This document shows positions 1 through 5,161 of a stretch of 5,419 nucleotides of DNA, in pieces. The stretch is from CAYYNP01 sp964472545. Lineage in GTDB: Bacteria > Planctomycetota > Planctomycetia > Pirellulales > Thermoguttaceae. The DNA lies in NCBI GenBank assembly GCA_964472545.1, contig CAYYNP010000462.1, positions 1-5,419 on the forward strand. The letters are read 5' to 3'. Position 1 is the first letter of the stretch. The number at the start of each line of letters is the position of its first letter. Position numbers and translations under genes: made by a program. The notes beneath the pieces were generated by a model, which did not search any database, had not been told where the DNA came from, and was given only the letters and a program-made list of their open reading frames with translations.

Positions 1-1122
1 TTCGTCGGCGCCAGACGCCCCGGCGCCCTGCGTGTTCCGCCGGACGCTTACATTGTAGTAGCTCAACGACCAGTGGTCCAAGGGATCAATCGCGCCGACG
101 GTGCGGCCGTCGGTGTCGTAGACCGTAGTGCTGCGTTCGTTCTCCGCGTTGAGCACGCTCGTCTGTTGCCCGGCGGCATCGTAGCCGAACGTGGTGCGGT
201 GATTCAGCGGATTGACGCTTGCCTCGACGCGTCCCGCGGCGTCGTAGACCGTGGTGCTGCGTTCGTTCTCGGCGTTGACCACGGCGGTCTGCCGGCCGAG
301 TGCGTCGTAGACGTTGGTCGTCAAGTTGCCCAGCGGGTCCTCGGTCGTCTCCAGGTTGCCGGTCAGGTCGTAGCCGAGCGTCGTGCGGGCGCCCAACGCG
401 TCGACCTGGGCCTCCGGCCGATTGAGCGAATCGTAGACGGTCGTCGACACCTTGCCCAGCGCGTTGGTCACCGTCTGCCGGTTGCCCGCGCCGTCGTGCC
501 CGAACGTGGTGCGATAGCCCAGCGGATCGACCGAGGCGATCATCCGGCTCGCCGCGTCGTAGACGCTGGTCGCCGTCTTGCCCAGCGGGTTGGTTACTTT
601 CGTTTGGTTGCTGCGCGTGTCGTAACCGTACGTGGTCCGCTCGCCCAGGGGGTTGACCGTCGCCTCCAAGCGGCGACGCTCGTCGTACACGCTGGTGGTG
701 ACCGCGCCGAGCGGGTTTTGCACCGTGCTCGGCAGCCCGCCGGAGTCGTACGTGTAGCTGGTCCGCGCGCCCAGCGGATTGACCCGGGTGGTCACCCGGT
801 TCATGTCGTCGCGGAGCATGGTGGTCGCGTTGCCCAGCGGGTCTTCGATTCGTTGCACCTGGCTGTGGTCGTTGTAGCTGTAGGTGGTCCGATAGCCCGG
901 CGGATTGGCCGTCGCACTGTGGCGGCCGACCGCATCGTAGACGTAGCTGGTCGTCTGGCCCAGCGGATTCGTGAGCGTAGTGATCTGACCGCTGGCGTTG
1001 TAGCCGTAGGTGGTTCGGAAGCCCCTGATCGATGAGGAGACCGGATATCCGGTTACTATTACCGCCGGCTTTGTGGTTTCCCGGAACCACGTGCTTCTTG
1101 TCGACGCGTACGATTCTGCCAT
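1..1122 (-). CDS. RHS/YD-repeat protein, partial (C-terminal part lies beyond the left edge)
   Basis: The minus frame ending at codon 3-1 is open from an ATG at 1122-1120 to the window edge (374 codons) and encodes YD repeats, the fold of RHS, teneurin and wall-associated shell proteins. After a 35-residue leader, residues 36-371 form sixteen 21-residue units with cores such as YGYNASGQ, SVYDERRR and TVYDAAGR, most ending in NPLG or DPLG. In known families such repeats build a beta-barrel cocoon around a C-terminal toxin or adhesin tip; that tip would lie to the left. GGAAG at 1132-1136, nine bases before the ATG, is a usable but weak ribosome binding site. An in-frame GTG at 1173-1171 would add 17 residues but has no such site. 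There is no signal peptide, PAAR, TcdB-like or other N-terminal RHS domain, and the leader uses AGA, ATA, AGG and TCA codons that the array avoids. I infer a 5'-truncated or orphan RHS copy, possibly a pseudogene. Repeat identity is certain; the start and intactness are not. Confidence 0.85.
   Translation of the reverse strand, partial: MAESYASTRSTWFRETTKPAVIVTGYPVSSSIRGFRTTYGYNASGQITTLTNPLGQTTSYVYDAVGRHSATANPPGYRTTYSYNDHSQVQRIEDPLGNATTMLRDDMNRVTTRVNPLGARTSYTYDSGGLPSTVQNPLGAVTTSVYDERRRLEATVNPLGERTTYGYDTRSNQTKVTNPLGKTATSVYDAASRMIASVDPLGYRTTFGHDGAGNRQTVTNALGKVSTTVYDSLNRPEAQVDALGARTTLGYDLTGNLETTEDPLGNLTTNVYDALGRQTAVVNAENERSTTVYDAAGRVEASVNPLNHRTTFGYDAAGQQTSVLNAENERSTTVYDTDGRTVGAIDPLDHWSLSYYNVSVRRNTQGAGASGADE
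10..1017 (-). repeat. Tandem array of sixteen 63-bp YD-repeat units
   Basis: Sixteen consecutive 63-bp units, each exactly 21 codons, run from 1017 down to 10 with no insertion or deletion. Two unit classes alternate. Class A has R-T-T-x-G-Y-[DN] and a Q, N or L after the turn; class B has T-x-V-Y-D, an R after the turn and often an A three residues later. The alternation gives a 126-bp higher-order period through units 1-12, slips once (units 12 and 13 are both class B), then resumes. Unit 4 replaces YD with RD, unit 9 with HD, and unit 16 is degenerate (YYNVSV). Confidence 0.9.
116..282 (-). repeat. Near-identical 41-bp segments 126 bp apart inside the RHS array
   Basis: The segments at 116-156 and 242-282 differ at only three of 41 positions by eye and are offset by exactly two repeat units. 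Both encode the end of one unit and the start of the next (NAENERSTTVYD). The other units are far more diverged, so this pair looks like a recent two-unit duplication or gene conversion near the left end of the array. Confidence 0.75.
1040..1053. repeat. 14-bp perfect palindrome in the leader of the RHS frame
   Basis: ACCGGATATCCGGT equals its own reverse complement over 14 bp. It encodes part of the T-G-Y-P-V stretch in the leader, about 23 bp before the first YD unit. It may be chance, a binding site, or the mark of a junction where the repeat array joined unrelated sequence. Confidence 0.5.
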
Positions 1123-1197
1123 GAGGGAGCGCTTCCAAGAGCGATAAGCGGCACAAGCAACGAACAACCTCACCAATCGAAGCCGCGTTTCATATCG

Positions 1198-2004
1198 CTA
1201 CGGCATACGAATCGACGACACGCAATCGTCGAAAGTCTCTTCTAAGGCCTCGGCACGATCGGGGGCGCTGCCACACATGACGGCGTAGGATCGGGAGTCG
1301 CGGACCGTCATGTAGATCGTAATCCGCAGTTCGTTTCCATCGACGACCTGCCGAAAGTCGAGCCACGACCACGGCACGCCGCTGATCGCCTTGCGGCCGC
1401 TGCCGTGTTCCCGGAAGCCGGGCGTGTTTTGGCGGAAGTCTTCCAACTCGGCGGCCAAGAAGGCCTTCGGATCGGACCGCGGTGGGATGACGCCCGTGTT
1501 AATTGCGATGCGCTCGCGCAATCCGTCCTGGTGAGATTCGATCGGCGCGAGTGCCACGACCGCGCCGCCCTCTTCCGGATAGGGGATCACTTCCCAGCCT
1601 TCCGGAAACTGCACGGCGAATAGGGCCCGTTGGTCAACGTACCAGTCGTCGCCCCTTGGTATCCAGTCGCCGGATGCTGCGGCGTCTTCTCGTGGATTCA
1701 GAAACGCGTCGGCGACAACGTAGACGACGAGCCCGTTGAGCAGCACGCCGACAATCGCCGGGCCTAGCACTCCCCGCGGTCCTTTCGTGAAGGCGCCGAT
1801 AATGGCCCATGCCGCGAAGGCCAACCCTGCGAGGATCATCGCCAACGCAATGGCGGCGACGGCCAGGGCGGTGGTGCGGTCGTCTATTCTCCGGCCTACG
1901 GCGCAGTTCATAAACCCGGCGGCCAGCGGCGCGATCCAACTCGCCTTGGCTGCCTGCACGTGCCAAGGCACGGCGGACGTCGATTCTACTCTCGAGCGCG
2001 TCAT
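1198..2004 (-). CDS. Membrane protein with two transmembrane helices and a C-terminal PsbP/DcrB-like domain
   Basis: This 268-residue protein has a hydrophilic N-terminus, a short hydrophobic stretch (about 23-36), two strong transmembrane segments (about 45-71 and 78-102), and a soluble domain from about residue 120 to the end. The soluble part has the pattern of PsbP/DcrB/Mog1-fold domains: F-x-x-Q-F-P-E-G-W near 129-137, a basic S-G-V-P-W segment near 208-212, an amphipathic strand region with R-I-T-I-Y-M near 227-232, and a final helix (E-T-F-D-D-C-V-S-S-I) before the C-terminus. Such domains are usually small ligand-binding or accessory modules outside the membrane; no substrate can be named. 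The start at 2004 follows a GGAGA about 11 bases upstream. Its TAG stop lies 75 bp before the RHS ATG on the same strand, so co-transcription is possible. The fold call rests on pattern only. Coding status is well supported by length, amino-acid composition and coherent topology. Confidence 0.8.
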   Translation of the reverse strand: MTRSRVESTSAVPWHVQAAKASWIAPLAAGFMNCAVGRRIDDRTTALAVAAIALAMILAGLAFAAWAIIGAFTKGPRGVLGPAIVGVLLNGLVVYVVADAFLNPREDAAASGDWIPRGDDWYVDQRALFAVQFPEGWEVIPYPEEGGAVVALAPIESHQDGLRERIAINTGVIPPRSDPKAFLAAELEDFRQNTPGFREHGSGRKAISGVPWSWLDFRQVVDGNELRITIYMTVRDSRSYAVMCGSAPDRAEALEETFDDCVSSIRMP

Positions 2005-2269
2005 GGGCGGTCGAATCTCCCCGGGTCCTCACACGCAACGGGCGGCCGCGGCCAGGATTATCGGCCGCCGTGGTGGCAACGTCAATCTGCCGACGCGCGG
2101 CCTGGTTGCCGAACAGGGCATTTTCGAGCGCAATTACTTGAAAACCCGTTTCTGTCAACCCAACGACGATCTGACTTGCGCCAATCAGAAACCACGCGGT
2201 CAGTCCGCAAAGTTCTGCGAACAAACAACTTCCATCGTCGCGTCGTCGTCGACTATCTACGTAAGCCTT

Positions 2270-2288
2270 TTGACGAGTGACGCGTCAA
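2270..2288. promoter_or_regulatory. Candidate operator: TTGACG/CGTCAA inverted repeat containing a TGACGCGTCA palindrome
   Basis: TTGACG (2270-2275) and CGTCAA (2283-2288) are exact inverted copies seven bases apart. TGACGCGTCA at 2278-2287 is a perfect 10-bp palindrome sharing the right arm. TGACG therefore occurs twice directly and once inverted in 19 bp, as expected for a dimeric regulator site. The TTGACG could also be a -35 element for the plus-strand gene, in which case a bound protein would block it. No regulator gene is in the window. Confidence 0.35.
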
Positions 2289-2318
2289 CAACAGGATTCC
2301 AGAGATCGACGCAAAGCA

Positions 2319-2328
2319 TTGTCGACAA
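2319..2328. promoter_or_regulatory. Candidate operator: TTGTCGACAA palindrome
   Basis: A perfect 10-bp palindrome whose centre lies 41 bp from that of TGACGCGTCA, close to four helical turns, so both would face the same side of the DNA. The two sequences differ, so they would not necessarily bind the same protein. Short palindromes arise by chance, so confidence is low. Confidence 0.25.
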
Positions 2329-2504
2329 AGGAGTTACATGCAGGAGAGGCCAGTTGATGCACACCAGCGCTTAAGAGGGGATATTACCTGCCCTTGAGTC
2401 GCGTGTCGTAACCTCAACTCATAAAGCAACTTACAGACGGCGCGTTCTGCTCTCGAAATGGGCCTCTGGTCGAAACCGGGGCACCTATCCACGACGCTTG
2501 GCGC

Positions 2505-2520
2505 CCGCCGCCTGCGGCGG
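2505..2520. other. Small GC hairpin upstream of the URO-D-like gene
   Basis: CCGCCGC-CT-GCGGCGG is a perfect 7-bp inverted repeat with a 2-base centre (effectively a 4-base loop), about 83 bp before the ATG at 2603. If the mRNA leader begins upstream, it would fold here. There is no T-run, so it is not a classical terminator. Confidence 0.35.
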
Positions 2521-2544
2521 TACGCTCCGAACAGATTCGGCGAA

Positions 2545-2559
2545 GGGCGTTCGACGCCC
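2545..2559. other. GGGCGT-TCG-ACGCCC hairpin in the presumed leader of the URO-D-like gene
   Basis: A 6-bp perfect stem with a TCG loop ends 43 bp before the ATG at 2603. In RNA this is a stable short hairpin. It may structure the 5' leader; no anti-structure or leader peptide pairs with it convincingly. Confidence 0.35.
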
Positions 2560-2602
2560 GCGCCGGGGCAGATGAGCATCGAACCACCGGGAGTCTGCCG
2601 TT

Positions 2603-3688
2603 ATGTCCACTCTTACCGCCCGCGAACGGGTCTTTGCCGCGATCGATCACCGCCAACTCGATCGCGTGCCGCTGATGTATCGTGGGCTGCCGGAGACCGA
2701 CGCCAAGCTCTGCGAACATTTCGGGCTGGGGCCGGTCGACGCGTGTTGGGTCGAACTGATCGAGCGGCTCGGGGCCGATCTCTTTTCCGGCGGGTCGTCG
2801 ATGGGGCGCTTCGTGCGGATCTCGCCGGCCTACACCGGGCCGATGGACGGCTCGCGGAGCCTGTTCCATCTGGAACACGTGTGGGGCCTGTTTCCGCGGG
2901 AGATCTCCACGGCAACGCACACCTACGTCGATTGGGTCGACCATCCGATGGCCGAGTTCACGTCGGTGGCCGAGGTCGAGGCCTATCCGTCGCCGCGGAT
3001 CGACGACTTCGATTTCTCCGTGATGAAGGTCGACTCCACGCTCACCCGCCGGGCCCTATCCTGCACGGGGCGGCTGAACCACGTCTTCATGCTGGCCGCA
3101 CGGCTGCGGGGGATGGACCGACTGTTGATGGACATGGCGGCCGAGCCGATCATGGCCGAGGCGATCATCGACAAGGTGGGGCAGATCGCCGTAGAGTTCA
3201 ACCGCCGCTCGCTCGAACAGATCGGGGCCGACTTGGATCATTACGTCCACTGGGACGACATCGCCACGCAACGCGGCCTGATGATGAGCCCGGCCCAGTG
3301 GGACCGCTACCTGCGGAAGTGGTCCGAGAGGCTCTACTCCGACGCCAAGTCGCACGGGCTGAGGGTGCTTTACCATTGCTGCGGGAGTTTCCATCCGATC
3401 ATCCCCGCGCTGATCGACATCGGCGTCGACGTGCTCGACCCCGTGCAGACGTCGGCCCGGGAGATGGACCTGGTCACGCTCAAACGCCGCTACGGCGACA
3501 ACGTCTGTTGGCACGGCGGGATCGACGTGCAGCAGCTTCTGCCGCACGGCACGGTGGCCGACGTGCGCGCCGCGGTCAGCGAGGCGAAAGAGATCTTCGG
3601 CATCGGCGGCGGGATCGTGCTCGGCCCCTCGCACGAAATCACCCCCGACACGCCGATCGAGAACATTTTGGCGATTTATGAATCCTGA
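2603..3688 (+). CDS. Uroporphyrinogen decarboxylase (URO-D) superfamily protein, methyltransferase-like, not HemE
   Basis: This 361-residue protein matches the URO-D superfamily, which includes HemE and the MtaA/MtbA/CmuA-type cobamide:thiol methyltransferases. Visible motifs in order: T-A-R-E-R-V-F-A-A-I-D-H near 5-16, D-R-V-P-L at 20-24, H-W-D-D-I-A-T-Q-R-G-L-M-M-S-P at 216-230, Y-H-C-C-G-S-F at 257-263, D-V-L-D-P-V-Q at 276-282, G-G-I-D-V-Q at 305-310 followed by L-P-H-G-T, and G-P-S-H-E-I-T-P-D-T-P at 341-351. The H-x-C at 258-260 resembles the zinc-binding start of methyltransferase members. The arginine-rich substrate motif of HemE near the N-terminus is absent, so haem synthesis is unlikely. 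Methyl transfer to or from a corrinoid or thiol is the family inference; the substrate is unknown and no corrinoid protein is adjacent. The length fits the family. GGGAG at 2589-2593 lies nine bases before the ATG and supports this start. The stop region overlaps the convergent PHP gene by 13 bp. Confidence 0.9.
   Translation: MSTLTARERVFAAIDHRQLDRVPLMYRGLPETDAKLCEHFGLGPVDACWVELIERLGADLFSGGSSMGRFVRISPAYTGPMDGSRSLFHLEHVWGLFPREISTATHTYVDWVDHPMAEFTSVAEVEAYPSPRIDDFDFSVMKVDSTLTRRALSCTGRLNHVFMLAARLRGMDRLLMDMAAEPIMAEAIIDKVGQIAVEFNRRSLEQIGADLDHYVHWDDIATQRGLMMSPAQWDRYLRKWSERLYSDAKSHGLRVLYHCCGSFHPIIPALIDIGVDVLDPVQTSAREMDLVTLKRRYGDNVCWHGGIDVQQLLPHGTVADVRAAVSEAKEIFGIGGGIVLGPSHEITPDTPIENILAIYES
3676..3688. 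other. 13-bp tail-to-tail overlap of two convergent genes
   Basis: The plus-strand URO-D-like gene stops with TGA at 3686-3688, and the minus-strand PHP gene stops with TAA on 3678-3676. The last codons of each gene are thus antisense to the other, leaving no room for a terminator between them. Confidence 0.85.
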
Positions 3689-5079
3689 TCGGGTGGCTCC
3701 GGCGTGGGTGTCTCGCCGCCGCCACTAACCTCAGGCTTCACCGGCTCGGGCTCCTCGGCCACGGTGATCCAGACGGGGGCCGACCGAATCACGTCTCCAT
3801 CGGCCTGGGTGACTTTGACGAAGTAGTAGTGCCCGCCGGGCTTCGGCTTGCACGTCACTTCCCAACGGTAGGCGTTGGCCTTGGGCTCGACGGTCTGGAC
3901 CACGGCGCCGTCCTCGAACAGTTCGATCTTGGCGGTCGGATCGTCGTTCTTGAAGAGCAATTCGCCGGTCGAAGCCATAATGCCGCGAATCTCTTCTCTC
4001 ACGGTCGCCACAATCTCGACCGTCTCAGCCGGCTCGGCGATGATGTCGCCCATCGTGGCCCCGTTGACCGTGAAGAACAGTTCGCAGCTACGGTCAAGCG
4101 TGGAGAAGACGTGGCGGTTCTTCAGCGCATGCCACACGGTCCGCTGCGAGAGGCCCGGGGCGATGATCCCGGTCCAGCAGTGGTTGTTGCCCCAATTCGG
4201 GTCGTGCGTATCGTCGGAGCCGTCCGGGGCGATGTGCCAGCCGGCCGCCAGCGCCCGCAAGAACGCCTTCTCCTCGTCCGGATGGCGGACCTCCATCAGT
4301 TGCATCGCCCGATCGCCGATTTCCGAATAGGCCAGCCCGTCGAAGACCTTGGTGCCGTCGCCGGGATGATTGAACTTGGCCACCACGCCGGCGTCGGCGA
4401 TGGCCTGATAGAAACCGGCCGTGTCGTTGGGCCAATGCCTGGTCTTCGGGTCGAAGATGTTGATGTGTCCCTGCTTCTTGGTCCATTCCAGCCCGAGGAT
4501 CACGATAAACTCGCCGTCGCGGTTCGCCTTCTGTGCCACTTCGCGGGTGTCGGCCCATTCGGCGTCGTCGATCTGTTCGAGGTGGTCGGTCAACGAGAAG
4601 ACATCGAGCTCGGAAACGTCCCGGGCGTATTCGTGGGCCACGACCGGCAGCAACGTGCCGTCGGAATATCGGGTGTGGCTGTGCAGGTCCGCAAAGAAGC
4701 ATCGCATGGGATTCTCCACGCGCACGCTCACCGCGGTACCGACGCGCTTGTTGCCGGTCACGATCATCAGATTGTGGCCGCCGTTGGGCACCAGCGTGGT
4801 GTCTAGACGGCATTGCCAGACGTCGGTGTCTTCGATGCGGTTCATCTTCACCCAGGGCGGCCCACCCAAGCCGGCGTAGACGTGCGTCTGGAGATCTCCC
4901 GAGAGCTTTGGCGTGCTCTTCAAACAGACGGCGATCGGACCGCTGAGCGTTTGACCGGCGGCCGGGTGGAGGATTTCGACGGTCGTTTGCTTCGGCGGGG
5001 CCTGGGCGCCGGCCGGTGTGGTTGTGAAACAAACGACGGACGTCGCCAGTAGCAAGACGGCGAGGTATTGGAGTTTCAT
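3676..5079 (-). CDS. Secreted PHP-domain metallohydrolase, CehA/McbA-like
   Basis: This 467-residue protein starts with a signal peptide (MKLQ, hydrophobic core about 5-20, likely cleavage after A-G-A at residue 25), so it should act outside the cytoplasm. Residues about 30-122 form a beta-rich domain. A PHP metal-dependent hydrolase domain follows from about 127: D-L-H-S-H-T-R-Y-S-D-G at 131-141, L-T-D-H at 163-166, L-G-L-E-W-T at 195-200, G-H-I-N-I-F at 204-209, N-H-P-G-D at 237-241 and P-D-G-S-D-D-T-H at 285-292, which together supply the usual His/Asp/Glu metal ligands. Residues about 335-440 form another beta-rich domain, and 441-467 is a Pro/Glu-rich tail. Known members hydrolyse ester or phosphoester bonds (CehA cleaves carbaryl); the substrate here is unknown. 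The start at 5079 is preferred over an in-frame ATG at 5247 because AGAGGAG lies nine bases upstream, the signal peptide begins there and a promoter lies between the two. It appears monocistronic. Confidence 0.9.
   Translation of the reverse strand: MKLQYLAVLLLATSVVCFTTTPAGAQAPPKQTTVEILHPAAGQTLSGPIAVCLKSTPKLSGDLQTHVYAGLGGPPWVKMNRIEDTDVWQCRLDTTLVPNGGHNLMIVTGNKRVGTAVSVRVENPMRCFFADLHSHTRYSDGTLLPVVAHEYARDVSELDVFSLTDHLEQIDDAEWADTREVAQKANRDGEFIVILGLEWTKKQGHINIFDPKTRHWPNDTAGFYQAIADAGVVAKFNHPGDGTKVFDGLAYSEIGDRAMQLMEVRHPDEEKAFLRALAAGWHIAPDGSDDTHDPNWGNNHCWTGIIAPGLSQRTVWHALKNRHVFSTLDRSCELFFTVNGATMGDIIAEPAETVEIVATVREEIRGIMASTGELLFKNDDPTAKIELFEDGAVVQTVEPKANAYRWEVTCKPKPGGHYYFVKVTQADGDVIRSAPVWITVAEEPEPVKPEVSGGGETPTPEPPDQDS
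3692..3726. terminator. Imperfect hairpin just past the URO-D-like stop codon
   Basis: GTGGC (3693-3697) pairs with GCCAC (3721-3725) and GGCG (3701-3704) with CGCC (3714-3717), leaving a 3x3 internal loop and a nine-base apical loop. It starts four bases after the URO-D-like stop but lies within the 3' coding end of the PHP gene. No T-run follows, so a classical intrinsic terminator is not shown; it may still stabilise the 3' end or aid Rho-independent pausing. Confidence 0.25.
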
Positions 5080-5088
5080 CGCGTAAGG

Positions 5089-5095
5089 CTCCTCT
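5089..5095 (-). promoter_or_regulatory. Ribosome binding site that fixes the PHP-gene start
   Basis: AGAGGAG, read on the minus strand, lies nine bases upstream of the ATG at 5079. This near-ideal Shine-Dalgarno sequence decides between this start and the upstream in-frame ATG at 5247, which would place 56 uncharacteristic residues before a clear signal peptide. Confidence 0.8.
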
Positions 5096-5132
5096 GGGTG
5101 ACCACAGGTGACGGAAAGGTCGAGTTGCGATG

Positions 5133-5161
5133 ATTGTAGCTCAGTCGGCAGCGCGAGGCAA
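5133..5161 (-). promoter_or_regulatory. Sigma70-like promoter of the PHP gene
   Basis: Read on the minus strand, TTGCCT (5161-5156, four of six consensus bases) and TACAAT (5138-5133, five of six) are separated by exactly 17 bp. Transcription would start near 5126, giving a leader of about 47 bases before the ATG with the ribosome binding site inside it. The position and spacing fit; transcription itself is inferred. Confidence 0.6.

Larger units (their letters stand above)
2005..2602. other. Gene-free stretch between divergently transcribed genes
   Basis: About 600 bp separate the start of the membrane-protein gene (minus) from the start of the URO-D-like gene (plus), so promoters for both should lie here. 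No ORF inside has a credible start, family signature and composition. A perfect minus-strand TTGACA sits at 2158-2153, but no good -10 hexamer follows at 16-18 bp. On the plus strand TTGACG at 2270-2275 is followed after 16 bp by CAGGAT, a mediocre match. Two 10-bp palindromes and two small GC-rich hairpins are listed separately. No riboswitch or tRNA pattern was recognised. Confidence 0.6.

Noticed and set aside
73..1035. 320-codon plus-strand reading frame over the RHS array
   Set aside because: It is the antisense shadow of the 63-bp repeats; its composition is an Arg/Val/Ala-rich echo of the repeat with no family signature.
86..1156. 356-codon minus-strand reading frame over the RHS array
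   Set aside because: It is the neighbouring frame of the true YD-repeat frame, starts at a TTG, and gives an Arg/Gln/His-rich product typical of a shadow.
2153..2158. Perfect minus-strand TTGACA as promoter of the membrane-protein gene
   Set aside because: No hexamer at 16-18 bp downstream matches a -10 element well (TAATTG or AATTGC), so a promoter call is not justified.
1634..2224. 196-codon minus-strand frame that begins with a hydrophobic stretch upstream of the membrane-protein gene
   Set aside because: It starts at a TTG without a ribosome binding site and most of it overlaps the membrane-protein gene out of frame with Arg-rich shadow composition. A frameshifted N-terminal extension cannot be excluded but is not supported.
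2338..2397. 19-residue plus-strand ORF after an AAAGGAG sequence
   Set aside because: The Shine-Dalgarno spacing is short, the peptide has no leader-peptide character (no run of one amino acid, no adjacent attenuator), and nothing else supports it.
2458..3681. 407-codon plus-strand frame overlapping the URO-D-like gene
   Set aside because: It is an Arg/Gly-rich shadow of the 361-residue gene, which has clear family motifs and a ribosome binding site.
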